In this document: one piece after another, positions 31,460 through 49,579 of the stretch | Numbering within the stretch: the stretch's first letter is position 1 | Layout of the letters: every line of letters starts with the position of its first letter | Assembly (NCBI GenBank): GCA_026874595.1 | Contig: CM049318.1 | Location: 50,126,750 to 50,190,749 of the forward strand | Reading direction: 5' to 3' | DNA from: Sipunculus nudus | Taxonomy: Eukaryota; Annelida; Sipuncula; Golfingiida; Sipunculidae | DNA length: 64,000 nucleotides | Position numbers and translations under genes: made by a program | The notes under the pieces: generated by a model | The model's input: only the letters and a program-made list of their open reading frames with translations | What the model was told of the DNA's origin: nothing | Database searches by the model: none

Positions 31460-34350
31460 GCGAATATATCAGTCTACATAAAGATGTTTATGTACGCTCA
31501 TAATCTAAAATTGAATACTATTAATATATACTATTTTACAAATCAAGATAACTCGTAAATAGCACGTTATCAGCTCAATAGCAACGTATTTGTATGCCAA
31601 TTCAGTCCGTTAACCATACATATATCCTTCTCGTGAGACTTTGAGGAATACCTCAACACAGATATGCAAAAGTGGAAGGTAAATGATATTATTAACCATC
31701 ATGGACGTGATTCTACAGACAGTAGGCCTCTAGGGATCCATAGTACGAACCGGAAGAGATACATAAACGTTTATAATAAAATTGCATATTTTCTCAAGCC
31801 ATTAGTTAATTAAGGCTGAAAGCAAGAGTTTCCTAGCGAAAAAAATCCCGGCATACGGACTTACGTACTCTAATTCACCTGTTAATACGTTTTTATGGCT
31901 CTAGGTGTGAGTAAACGGTCAACGTGTGTCTGTTTATCATAACAAGAGTGTGTGGCCAGAGGTCCGATCTTGCGCATGCGTGACATCTCCCAATTAAGAA
32001 ATAACATAAATGAAGAAACACAGAACAAATAACTCTTTTAAGCTGGAAAAGTGAAGTCGGGCTACGGCCACTGTTAGCGTGTGCGATAATTTTAAATTTT
32101 GCACCCCTGATCGTGCCTGGCGCAAGCTTTTTTCCAAATTTTCTACAGGGTTAAGCAGATATCATAATACTTTAAGGATGAAACACTATATTTCGTGTAT
32201 ATTTTACATACCTGTTATGTGAATAGGTCCCTTTAATTAATTTACCACTTTCACTATGTCCAACCTCTGACCTCCTGACTTTTACAAACAGATTTGCGTA
32301 TTACTAGACTAGTTTTTCAGACATGCGCAAAATGCAACATAGATGTTCATGAAAAGGAAGCCATCGTTGAACGTTAAACTTCCCAAAACTATGCAGAATT
32401 AATCCAGTACCAGAAAGTTAATGTCATGCAAAAAGTCAGGAAAAAGTAATTCTGATACATAATATGATTATCTAACATACCGTATACTACTGTATTTCTC
32501 GTACACCTTTCCCATATCCAGTAAACCCTTGCGAAACCCATGTCGCGCGCAGTGCGAGAGGCAAAGAGAACGAGAATGAGGCTAATTGAACACGTGTTCG
32601 TGTGACGTCATACTCAAATGCACAATGGTCAGCATAATGATCCCTGACACCATAAAAGATCCCCTCTAGTTCTATGTCCTCTATGTCCTGTTGATTACAG
32701 ACACAGAGCAATATCTATTCCTGCTATACAAATCGTAAGGGACTCAAAACATGCATAACTCGGGCCAGACTATCGTTATATATTTTTTTTTTTTATTTTT
32801 AGGAAAAAGTCCAGTCTACAAAGGATTATACAATGATAATAATAATAAACTTGAACCCCCCCCCCCCCCCCCGATAGATTCTGGTTACACGTTCCACTTG
32901 TTAAACCTTACGATTTTAAAGGGCCAGCATGTTAGCATTTGTGACAGAAATCCTTGAGTGCAATATCACCATTTAAAACAATTTAAGACACGTAAATTAC
33001 GACAAGAATAATTTTAATCATATTGAAACTGAGTTCTGTAAACATGTCTAAACTTATTTTTCATAGTACACTCTATTTGCACCATGAAACTTACCATATT
33101 AATGTTGATATTGAGAGGACATATACTCTATGACTCAGTCTTCTTTGTCACGGGTACAATTTTATATAGATAATTTATATATTCTAGTAGTATTATATTT
33201 AATACTCCGTTTTATTCCACTATACATGTACGTATGTATGTTTGTATGTATTCATATACATATTATATAAATATTTAAATTCTACATATAATATACATAT
33301 TTATACATTCTACATATGTATGTATATACAAAGTTATACATTGCGAGGGCTTTTACAGGCTGATGAAGATGATGGCTTTAGGTATCCAAAGGTTCGTGAG
33401 CGGGGGGGGGGGGGGGGGGAGGTCCTTGACGGGCATTGTTCGAGCTGTCGCTCCTGTTACCGGATGTATCAACTTCTGCGTTGTACCTGTGTGTGCTGTT
33501 GCTGTCCGGTCTCCTCAACTCCCGCTCTTACTTGCCTCTTGGGCACGCTGGCGGCCGAAATGGATTCCTGCTTGGTTGATTGATTGATTGTCTTTTATTC
33601 CTCCGAGATCGAAGAGTAGAATTGTGGCATCATCGTCTACTGCTCCAATCAAAATTCTACGCCTAGGGAGATCCCAGGGTTCGGGTTTAGACCCTTCTAA
33701 CTGGATCGCTCGGAGATCTTAAAACATCTTAACTCAGTCAGTCAGGGTTTTAACAATGGGCTTGACATTTAAATTATATCCAAGAGTCCATATAATTATC
33801 TTACCATTTTTTTTACAATATGTGAATCGGCCACTGTTTTTAATAAAACATTGGCTTTTCTCTGGATTTTTATTTATGATTTATTCAGAAGTAGTTCTTA
33901 CTGCTAGCAACAGAGCGCAACAGATCTCAAACTTAAATTTTCATTTTGTTGCTAAATTTTACCTAACGTGTTTAAACAAGTCTGAAAAAAATCTAAGGCA
34001 TTTTGTATGAGCTAAATTTAGCAATGATGCGCAGGTAATCTCAGGCAAATGGAACCCACAAATAGAACAACTTCCAAAGTGGACAGCCCCCACAGAGCCA
34101 TAACACATCTGTATCCTCATCCAGTCCCACCTAAAAATGTTATCTTCCTATATCCCACCATTTATGGGGTTTTTATTTCTTTTTGAAGGAGTTAATGTGA
34201 ACCCTCTCCCCGTTTACGATGGAGTTTGCGTGAGCCAGCCGCCCTCGGTAGATGCTGCCACTTTGGGACCGGCTTAGATACTTATTTAGAAAATCTCTTA
34301 CGCAGGAGGTAAACTATATAGATTGAACTACGTGTTGATATTTCATATAA
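31460..34350. other. Intergenic stretch with no supported gene
   Basis: This holds a C14 tract near 32858, a G16 tract near 33403, and a slightly GC-richer area at 32500-32620 with CACGTG at 32591 and TGACGTCA at 32603. A GC-rich patch at 33420-33580 has two open frames. It lies right after the G tract and shows no family match that I can read, so I do not call it a gene. Confidence 0.5.
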
Positions 34351-34368
34351 CTGTTAACCTCCCCACAG

Positions 34369-34609
34369 GAGGAAACGGGAGAACAGTAAAGCCAGCAGAA
34401 TCAAGACCACTCTACCCATGAAGGCCACCAAAGAATATCTGTGCATCCCGTTACTGGTTACAGATGTGGACAAGGAGGAAAGTGGCGAAGGACTTGATGT
34501 TCTTTCAAGGGAGCTCCCGCATGATCCGGCGACCATGAGACCGTCAATCGCAGCCGTTCCGAAACCCCGCCCGCAGTTCAACAAGCGGAGTATAATCAAT
34601 ACAAGCGTT
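34369..34609 (+). pseudogene. Orphan terminal-exon-like stretch, unrecognised
   Basis: After CCTCCCCACAG an open frame reads RKRENSKASRIKTTLP, then MKATKEYLCIPLLVTDVDKE, a Ser/Glu-rich middle, and a Pro/Arg-rich tail PKPRPQFNKRSIINTSV to TGA (34609). It has a good acceptor, coding-like codons and GC content above its surroundings. AATAAA lies at about 34985. I found no upstream exon and recognise no family. The basic start would fit a cytoplasmic tail. It may be the last exon of a gene whose other exons I could not find, or a relic. Confidence 0.35.
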
Positions 34610-35474
34610 TGAAGAAAAACGCCAGTTAATATACAATATACAAAGTTACAGATAATACACCTAATATAGAAAAACTTTCTCAGGGTATACAGTAGCCATT
34701 GCTTATGGATTGTTCCCTTGACTAAAAATTAAGGATGACACATTTTGAGCATATTTAAATTTTGGCAAATGTAACAAAGGAGGTTACTCCTAATTTTTGC
34801 GTAACAGTTGCAGTTGAGCGTATATCGTGTTCAGAGTCATCCAAGCTCCCAACTTGTCCCACCATCACTGTTAACCTATCCAAGGCCCTTTAAAAGGTGT
34901 GCTATCTTCGCCCAGTTGTACTGATAATGGGCTAATTGAAAAGGTAAAATTTTTAACTAAAAGTTTGAGAACTATATTACTTTGTAATAAATGCAAAGTC
35001 TATTGAACTGTTACATGTTCATTTATTTATTATCAATAAGTTAGTTTAGTTGTCGTGGACGCCACCCTTAATTGATAGATTCCTTCGACAAGTAGGCCTA
35101 TACACAGGCGCTTGTTGGACCTAACCCAGGGGCTTCTTGCCTGCCTAACATATATATCAAATATTAAGTAAATAGTAAAGAGATGGACCATAAAGTGTGA
35201 AAAACGCCAGGAAAATGTCAGATAAATAATAGTTATAAGAAAAATGAACCAGAAAAGTAACAAATCTAACCGAAATCTACACTAATAACAATCAAAGCGC
35301 TTGTGGCCTATATCCGGGATAATTCAAACGACACATAGGGCCATGACAATCTCAAATTCCCATTGAGACTAGGACTCGTGTTTCAAATAACTGGGACTCG
35401 GATAAGGTGGATTTGGGCTTTAACCTCAGGGCTTTGACTTGCATTCTGACTCGAATGGTGTGGAATCTGCCACA

Positions 35475-35642
35475 TTACTGACGAATACGCTCTAGTAAAA
35501 TAGGCATTTCATGACAGTTTCCACAGTGGCGGATGTCTGATGCTTCTACCTCTGGTTCTAGGGATTGTGTTTTTTCTGTGATGCTAACGTGGCTGTTTGG
35601 CCTGAAGTCTTCCTTGACCGCCTCAAGCAGCTCCAGTTGTTG
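35475..35642 (-). pseudogene. Exon-like stretch with P2RX7-C-like Cys motif, broken
   Basis: On the minus strand, after CCTGTAAG, the frame reads QQLELLEAVKEDFRPNSH, then SLEPEVEASDIRHCGNCHEM, PILLERIRQ and TAA. HCGNCxEMP resembles the C-x-C-G-x-C-x-x-MP-T motif of the P2X7-receptor-C-terminal-like domain, which is abundant in invertebrate and transposon-associated proteins. The expected following E-x-x-CC is missing. A broken exon or relic of such a protein is the best reading. The frame stays open upstream to 35726. Confidence 0.35.
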
Positions 35643-35796
35643 CTTACAGGTCGGCAATGTCAGGAGGCGCCACTTTCTTATAGGTAAACGCCTCCCTGTT
35701 TTTAATGCAGGTTTAACTAAGTACATGTAGAACTAAGTATGAATTCCGTCGCAGTTTCAAAACGCGCGACAGGACAGTAGCACATGCTTCGTCTCA

Positions 35797-36600
35797 TTAG
35801 CTCAGCTGACCATAAGTCCTCTGAGCTATAGCGACGGTCCTTTGTCCGTCGTCCTTCCCCGGCCGTCCGTTAAACAGGACACAATTTGATACTGTCGGAC
35901 CTACGAATACGAAATTCGGCATATAGTAAGATGTCCCCAAAATCTCCTACCATTAAGAAAATTGGGTCAATACGGCTTCGTTTCTTTGAGATATTAAGGA
36001 AAACCCTAAAATTTCCATTTAAAACTCTTTGTTACACTTAAAGACACCCAATATCAAAACAAATGATCTGTTTTAATCATACATGTATTTTGAATAAATA
36101 TTTCTCTTTATGTGTCCTCTATACATACCAAAAATAAGGTCAGCATTGTGTAATTTCTTGAAGTTATGGGTCCTAACATAATGCACTTTTTAAAAAATCA
36201 GGAAAGATATTTAATCACTTAACATGAGATTTGTTGAAGCTACAGCCTCTTTTCAGGGAAATAACTTTATTTAATCAAGATTCAATTGTATACACTCAAA
36301 TTTAGATCTTAATTTTGTAAATGTTTTAAGTTATTAGCAAAAAATATAATCAGTACCTTAAATTTTGCCGAACTTTGGCCACGGCATGTTTTTTCTTTTT
36401 CCTGTTAGTACTGTGGATTTCATTTTCACAACATAAACTCATAAGGTTTTAATCTGTTAAAACCTGAAATTTGAAAATAAATGTTAGAAATTTGGCTGGT
36501 TATCAATTTTTGTGGAGGCTCTTATTGTATTCACTTGCATTGTCTAGCAGACCACTTAGGTCACTGGAGGTCATTCAGTGTAGCTCTCTCTGCTTAACTG
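35797..36600 (+). mobile_element. Dispersed repeat family A, copy in + orientation
   Basis: It starts TTAGCTCAGCTGACCATAAG, followed by GTCCTTTGTCCGTCGTCC. Then come GGACCTACGAAT and conserved blocks such as AAGTTATGGGTCCTAACATAA and GCCACGGCATGTTTTTTC. Reverse-oriented relatives near 57040-57300 and 59140-59400 end GACTTATAGTCAGCTGAGCTAA. No coding potential; probably a non-autonomous DNA element. Confidence 0.6.
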
Positions 36601-36699
36601 ATTCAATGCCATATTGTGGAAATGTAACATTTTTAAATAAACCTATTTCCTACGAAATAATTTCAACAAATTAAAATATAATTAAAACCATCATGAAGC

Positions 36700-39600
36700 A
36701 TAATTTGATAATTGATTAGCCAAATCATGGATACATTTTGGTGCAAATGTGAAATCTGAATTTAATTTTATTTTCAGATATTTATTGTTCTGCAAATTTT
36801 TAATATATATATATATATATATATATCAACTTATAAACTTGAAAAAAAAGATGTAATGAAAAGAATTAGGATCTTATTCAAACATTTGTTCATTATTTTT
36901 CCTGCTTCAGCAGGATAAAAAAAAAGGGATTGACTTTGTTTGTCCACCTCTCTGCATGTCTTTTTTAGATAGTTAATAAATACGAATAAAATATTCCTCC
37001 TGTAAGCACTGTTGCCTTAAATTTCATGTCCTGTGCATTTGTAAATGCAGAGGTGTTGTATCTCTCTCCATTAACACCCATCCACCCCCCCCCCCTTACC
37101 ACTGAGCCCTTGCATCTATGGATTTGCCCATTAGTTGTATAGCAACACGGTTTTCTTGTGTTTATGGGTTTATTTACTGGAGAATACTTAAATATACTAT
37201 ATACTTTGTATAATAGGAAAAATGAGGGTTCTGGTGATAAAATTCCTAAACCTGGCCGGGATACCTAGAACAATTGAAACAGATTGAGTTGCAGCTATTA
37301 TACGTGTTAAAATAATATGACTGACATTATTCAAGGCCAAAAATAGCAATATTTTTGTAATATCTGCCATTGTGATATACTTTTTTTTTTCGCTGATAAT
37401 TGCAGTGTCTATTTTTTAGATACGACATTCACTGTTTCTGCTCGAGTATCTCTCCTGCTAATAAGAAGTCTGGTAGGTAGAGAAGCATATTTGGCCGAAC
37501 TATGAAGTTGTGTATTATGAGCATTTTATGATTTTGTTCTTCAGATCTTACTGTATATATAAATCTAATTGATGACACGTTATCAGCCTTGAACAAAGTT
37601 TGTGTCTGCAAATAAAAAAGGAGTGTCCGATATGAAATAAGCATCTAGAAAAGGTACTTTGTGCGACGAGATTGAAGAGAGATGGCCCGCAATAATTTTT
37701 TTAACAGTCATTCACACTTCGAATAGGGTTCACTAAAAATTACTGACGGTAAATACACCATGATTTTTTTTTAGTTGCTGTACCCTTTTATCACTAAATA
37801 CTTTATCATCCAAATATACAAGCATTTCGTGCAAAATTTAACTCGGAAGTAAGCGGGAGAAGACGCATACAGGCGAAAGTTGCTTTTTACGAGTGTTTAA
37901 GAATTGTTTGAATAATCTTGATATGTAGAATACCAATACATCATAACGAACAAGAATTGAAATAAAAAAAAAAAAATAACTTTTTCGGATTGTTAATTTC
38001 TGCACAACACTTTTGAGTGTTTATGTGATGTAACTCATAAATTGCATCCAAGTATATATGAGGCAGAGGATATATGTTATCTATATACTGTCAGAATAAT
38101 TAAGTAAAACGTGTCTTTGTGTTAAGATTTGATTATTATTTGAGATATGAAAAACTAGTTTGTACAGGTTGGGATGCAAGTGGGGTTGCATAAGGCTTAT
38201 CGCGCGTGTTAAGTCAGATACTGGTCGCTCTGCACCGAGAGAGGGGTTATGACGTAATAGTAGGTCGGCGCTTGGTAATGTCCGTAAGGGCCGCGCTTAG
38301 TGGCTTAGTGCCAGCGAGCGCTATCTCCGATAGCCTGTAGACCTGTGTCAGTTTGTCGTTGGCCGTCTGAACCGTGACGTCACAGATAGCTGATTCAGTT
38401 ACAGCCTCGTGCTGGAGGGGAAATTCATTTCGTTTGATTTAGCCAATTAAAATTAAAATTAGTTTTATAGAGTGACCATTGGAAGGTCAGCCTATGAGAG
38501 ATTAGTAGGGAGGCTGAGAAGTCAGCCGGGGGGGGGGGGGGAACACGTGGGGAGTTTTCCGTCCCGAGGAGGGGGGCAACCGATTAGTTGCTTACATTTC
38601 AACATATCCATCAAACCTTGGTCTTAACGTTAAAGATCATTTAACAGTCCAAGCTATGGTTTTATAATCTATGTGTTGATAAATATTGATAATTATATAT
38701 TTGTATTTGAACAATGAATTATCTTTATTAATATTTACTTTTGTTATCATTGTACTATAGACTGATTCAAGAACCAAGTCTCACTTTTTATGCAGCACAT
38801 TTTATTCAACGTTTCGAGTATACGGTTAGACGTCTAAAGTAAACATTAATGGTATCATTTTAAGGTTCTTTGAACATAGTTTCTTCCTTTTCAAACATTT
38901 TTTATTGTACTGGGACTTAGTAGCGTAGAAACCTCATTTTTACACTAAACGATTTCAAAGTAAAATTTGTACATATGTAGTTACAATTGTGTTAAATCAG
39001 ATAATAAAAATCATTGTTATATATACCGTATTTCAGGATGAGCCCGCTCACTGGCCAACTTATATGGCAGCCGAAAAATTCGCAAATCCAGACATCATGC
39101 GTGGTGATAAGATGATTATCTCTCTCCGAGAGATTCAGTCTTATCGCCACCTGCTATGACAATAATTGCAATAAACACAGAAACCTGTCCACTTGTCCAA
39201 AATACCCAGCATCTCATTTAAACTGGTTAAGTATCACTAGGTCAAAGCAGTGATTATATATGGTTGAAATTGGTCCAGATGTTATATTTTTTTTCTATCA
39301 GCATCATCAACATGTACAATTTTACGAAAAAGTTTGAAAGTTTTTTAGTTGAATGCGACAACATAATAAAAATTAGATCTCTTTTATTAGACTTGATATT
39401 TTTATTTCCTTAAATTGTGTTTAATCATTTTTTTTTAAATTATTTTAGGTATCTCATGTTTAGACATGTTATCACCATAACCTTCTCTTTTCTATTTATA
39501 CAAAGTATATAGTATATTAAAGTATTCTCCAGCAAATCCAAAGATATAAACACAAGAAAACTGCCTACATTCCAAAATACCTATAAGCCCATTTTAAATC

Positions 39601-40370
39601 GTTTTTATTTACCAGAAGTGTGTTTTAAATTATATATACATGTTTGTTACATTTATTGATAGAATCGTAAAAGACATTTCCAGACATATCTTCATAATAA
39701 AAATTGGCTGATTAGAAGGCAAATTATTTACATTTAAGTACCCTTAACCCTTGTCATTTTCCTGCTCGAACTTGCAAGCGTCGGCTACAAAACAGTCAGT
39801 ATAGCACAAAACTGATACCACAATTTGACAGTACTATATATACCCCCTAGCAGTGCTTTAGAGATGTCAGGCTACCATAATATCAAGTCTGACCTTGTCT
39901 GTGTGCATGGTGGGTTGAACGACGACCCTTTTGACAGGTCCGTGCATCCTGACTAAAACAAAATAATACATGGAATTACTCTGAATGTATAACTCAGTTT
40001 GAAAGGGGCGTCCGTCATCTGTATGCTTCATCTCTCGGCATATCACATTAGCGAACAGAATACATGCAGTGTCCTTGCTCACACTTTTGTGGTAAGGTTC
40101 CAGAAGGAGAAAATACAACTTAGAGACAACTTGGTAAATTTCTATATGTTCCGAATACCTCATATTTATAGAGCTTTTAAAGTAAACATATAATTATTAC
40201 AGAATTAATGCATGTAGTATATAATATAAACATGTATATATATGTCAAGATGGTTTTCAATAAATGCATGCGAATGTAAATCCATAAGTCCGTATATCCG
40301 TATAGTCCACATGCGTAGTCCGTTGTCCCTGTTGATAGATGCTCGATAGCTGAAGATTTTTCTTCCTTTT
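36700..40370. other. Intergenic stretch, one GC-rich promoter-like patch
   Basis: Mostly AT-rich with a (TA)n run at 36803-36826 and a C9 tract near 37086. A patch at about 38165-38420 is GC- and CpG-richer and contains the palindrome TGACGTCA (38375-38382), a CRE-type site. A G13 tract follows near 38530. No open frame or gene could be tied to this patch. Confidence 0.4.
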
Positions 40371-40371
40371 T

Positions 40372-41372
40372 AGCCCTCAGTCCTTAGGCTGATGGGCTAT
40401 TGTCGTCACCCAAGCTGTCCCTCCGTCCGTCCGTCCGGCGTCCGTTAACTTTGGCCTTGTGAGCGGGATATCTCTAAAAGGATTCACCGTACGAATTTTA
40501 TTTCTTCGGTGAAGATGTATATGAAAAAATCTCGGTCAAGTTCGAAGATGGGTGACCTTGACCTATTTTATTACGTTTTAGAGCTGATTATAGAAAAAAA
40601 CTTAGAAGCTTATTTCTCAGGAACCATTAGGTGGATTTTCACAAAACTTAGTATGATCATTGGGACTGATGTTCTGTACTTGCTACACAAGGTATGAGGC
40701 GCCATCTACAATTTCTGATTTTTTTATGAAATTTTCTTGGATTTTTCAACTTTGGCCTTGTGAGCGGGATATCTCTAAAAGGATTCACCGTACGAATTTT
40801 ATTTCTTCGGTGAAGATGTATATAAAAAAATCTCGGTCAAGTTCGAAGATGGGTGACCTTGACCTATTTTTCTACATTGTGCAGCTGATTACAGAAATAC
40901 ACTTATAAGCTTATTTGTCAGGAACCATTAGGTGGATTTTCACAAAACTTACTATGATCATTGGGACTGATGGTTTGTACCTGCTGGACAAGTTTGGGGC
41001 GCCTCCTACAATTTCTCATTTTAATGAATTTTTATCGGATTTTTCAACTTTGACCCTGTGAGCGAGATATCTCCAAAGGTATTCAACACAGGAACTTCAT
41101 TTCTTCAGTGCTGATGCATATTTACAAAATCTTGGTCATGTTCAAAGATGGGTGACCTTGACCTACTTTCAAGGTTACAGAGCTTAGAATAAAGTAAAAC
41201 TTTGGAGCTTATTTCTTAGAAAGCATTTGGTGGATTGTTATGAAACATAGTACATACCTCTCCAGTTTAATTTTATAACTAAGACATGTACAGATATAGG
41301 TCCATGTGAGAACAAATATTTCGTACTTGTTTCTGTTACCACGTATAACCACTGTTCTTTTGGCTGAGGGCT
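40372..41372. mobile_element. Element with AGCCCTCAG inverted ends and three 300-bp tandem copies
   Basis: The left end AGCCCTCAG (40372) and the right end CTGAGGGCT (41364-41372) are inverted. The interior word AACTTTG-x-CC-x-TGTGAGCG recurs at 40447, 40748 and 41046. Each copy contains AAGATGGGTGACCTTGACCT and GGTGGATT-TTCACAAAACTTA-like words. The first two copies are very similar and the third has diverged. No coding capacity. Confidence 0.65.
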
Positions 41373-41399
41373 TTTGTCAGCTTTTGCTGATTTTCTAGT

Positions 41400-43729
41400 T
41401 TTTTGGGGGTTTTTTTTGGGGGGGGGGGACTTTTTGCCATAAATTTATGTATTTTACATTTCAACAGATTAGCAATGAAGGTTTGAGTAAATAAAAATTA
41501 CATTAATGGGGTGGGGGTGGGGGGTTTAGAGATATAGAGATTTAGAAAAGTTTAGAAATATTATATATAGGATATATATCCCCCCCCCCCCCAGCCCCCA
41601 TAATGACGCCCCTGGGGGCTTCCATGAAAAATGTGACATTTATGTGATCAAAACTAAAACCTAAGCAAAAATTAAAAACCTAAAGATCGATTATTGTGTT
41701 TTACATGCAAGTCAATTTAATTTGGACCCTTTGGGGCCGAAAAAAAAAATGAACTCGCATCCGCTCCGCATCATGCCCTGTTAGCTCGCAGCCCGCCCCG
41801 TAATCTAAGAAAAAAATTCAGCCCGCCCCGCCCTGCCCCGCAGTTACTATGATTCTTTTAGCATGAACCCTCCCCACAAAAATTTTCTTTCTTCTCGCAC
41901 CAATACCGCCCCTTATGTTTCAAGCTTCGGGTCCGCAGTCCAACCCACAAAATAATTTTAAAAAGTTTTTTATATCCAAAGGTTATATATACATATCAAG
42001 AATATTTATAGCACATATATTAGCCACGCTTATTATTAATATATATGAAATGTTTGATGATTGGAATGAAAAATTAATTTTAATACGTTTTAGCAATCAT
42101 TCAGACCATAATTTACAAAAAAATAAATAGACCTGTCTGATCGCTCAAATGGATTTAATATATACATAAAAATTTAACACAACCAAATGTGTTTTCATAT
42201 ATTACAGGGGAAATATAAACAACCCTTTGTTTTTATTGTGTCTGTTTCTTCTTAAATTTATATGAAAAATAAAGAAAAAAATTAGATTTCGTCAAAGTAT
42301 ATGTACCCGAAGTTAACATTTGGAATAGTGTTTGCTAATCACAAGCCATCAAACTACTGAGTTGTGTTGCTGCATGGTTTAAATCTTTTCAGTTGTGATC
42401 TGCTAATTAGCTGAAACTGATTATAATCAGACGGTCAAGGGTGTGAAGGGGTAATCTGACCGATGTGGCTTTGGCTTCAGGATGTTCGTTGAGATGGACA
42501 TAACCAGAGCGGTGTTTCTTAAAACAGTCATCACCACATTATGCAGTGCCCAAACAGTGATTTGACCAGCCAGTGGCCAATGTCAGTTACAATTAGATTG
42601 CACAATGAGTTAAAATTTGATAAAGAGTAGGCCTACACCTCAGTTCTAGGTGACTTAATCGAGTCACCTAAAGAGCCAGCTGTATACAGTCACATATTGT
42701 CTGGATCAAAGGTAATCAAGCCCTTGCTTCACTCCCATGCAACCATATTATGTATTATATGGTACACCTGACAGATACAAGTACTGCAGGGTTACAGTCA
42801 ATATACAACATCAGGTCAGGTAACGTTATACAAAGTTATGACCAGCTCCCATTTCAAGGACAATTGTTTAAAATCTAGATTTCAGATGCATCATCTCTTT
42901 GTATGACAAATTGACGTTATACCTAGAAAAGAAACTTTTTCATAGTGTTGTTACAACTGTCAGTCAGTATAAGAGGTTAACAGGAATAAATTAAAATTTA
43001 TCAATATTTATCTTTTCATATTACTACTTGTACAACACCTGAAAACGTTTTATACAAAAATATTGGGAGACAATATGTGGGAATACTGGCCATTTGTCAG
43101 ACCATATGTGCCTATGTTAGGCAAAGTTAAAAATTGCTGTGAAGAACCGATTTTTAAAAACGTTTTTGATGTCGATTATCTTATATATTTTATTATCATC
43201 ACTGGGAGAATTCGCATAAAACACGTGTGATAGGCCTAGGCCTAAGTCCGTATTTTTCTCATGAAGCATGTACATAAGAGTTATAAACTTGCACAAAAAA
43301 GTCCGGTTTAACCTTAAGAAACCATATGATTTGATTAAGGGTATGAATAAATCAAATTATTTATTATTTATATTAAGTATATAAGGATTATTTTATAAGT
43401 GTTATTTAGGTTCGGGTTTCTCACTATATATGGGCCTGGGTTTCAGTGTGTCCCCGCTAAGCCCACAACATATATACTAGCTGAGTCGGCCAACATTTAT
43501 AATGATTTCCAAACCCAATACGTTTTAAAAATATAGGAGTTGAGGAACAGAAAATTCTCATAAGCTTTGGTTAAAGGTGCCTCAAAATGTCCTCTTTGTA
43601 CATTGCATATTTTAAATATATCCCTATAGGCCTAGATATGAAAGGGAGACACCCCTTCCCATACCCTCCCCAATGTGAATATAAAAAACTTAAATAAAGA
43701 CATGGCCCTAGATTATTTACATGTTATAT

Positions 43730-43730
<1 letters not shown>
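41400..43730. other. Intergenic stretch with no supported gene
   Basis: Contains G- and C-rich simple tracts near 41418-41430, 41505-41525 and 41580-41592, and a small hairpin (TAGGTGACT/AGTCACCTA) near 42648-42672. I see no exon-like open frames. Confidence 0.5.
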
Positions 43731-43734
<4 letters not shown>

Positions 43735-43787
<53 letters not shown>

Positions 43788-43952
43788 ACACACACGTAGG
43801 CCTACACACACATATATGAGTATAGGGCATCCATTTGTGCCCTACAGCCCTTCAAGTCCTGGTCGATGTACTGTGCAGATAATGAAAAACTCAATATTAT
43901 ATATTTATATTACATATAAATATAAATATAAATATAAATATATATATATATG

Positions 43953-44013
<61 letters not shown>
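43735..44013. repeat. (TA)n tracts flanking a duplicated exon fragment
   Basis: TA runs at about 43735-43784 and 43917-44013 bracket the copy of the sepiapterin reductase exon border at 43828-43884. Confidence 0.9.
43828..43884 (+). pseudogene. 57-bp copy of the sepiapterin reductase exon 1/intron 1 border
   Basis: Bases 43828-43884 match 45026-45082 at 55 of 57 positions. The copy covers the ICALQPFKSWSMYCA part of exon 1, the splice donor and the first intron bases. One change is silent (TAT to TAC). The other turns the donor GT into AT. Because intron bases are included, it arose from DNA, not from spliced mRNA. It lies between two (TA)n tracts, about 650 bp upstream of the start codon. 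Confidence 0.93.
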
Positions 44014-44015
<2 letters not shown>

Positions 44016-44537
44016 CCAAAAGAATTGAGCACTTTGTCTTCATAATACCCATTAAGAGACAATTCAATATTACCGCCCCCCTGTTCTCGATTTTCTGGAC
44101 CCGCCCCTGTACCGCCAGAAAATATGGAAGAAAAAATCACTCTTACGTTACAATTAATAAACAGGCCAAGGCCTATACCCACACCTTTGTAGCGACAGCC
44201 TGTCACCCCAAACGTCGATTTTTGATGAACTGAAGACAGTTTATTTCCGAAGGCCTGAGTGTCATGTTGTCATGGCAATCCCCGCACGTGCATGCAAACT
44301 TGAGACCCTCACGCATAAGCTATTCTCAACAAGCATGGTTTCACTCCATTTATCCATCCGTGTGTTATATATTATACTATTATTTAACTACTGATAAAGG
44401 CCGACCGCGGGTCACTAGTACGAGCCCATCTCTGTTTGCACGGACAGTGCCCCTCAACAATTAACCCATGACCGTGACCGCCTCGCACTCGCAGGTCATA
44501 GGTCACGGGAAAGCCCCTTTTCCATCATTTACTCAAC

Positions 44538-49579
<5,042 letters not shown>

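Noticed and set aside
33363-33587. GC-rich Cys-rich or hydrophobic open frames after the G tract
   Set aside because: Two competing frames, no splice partners, no recognisable domain; composition alone explains the open frames.
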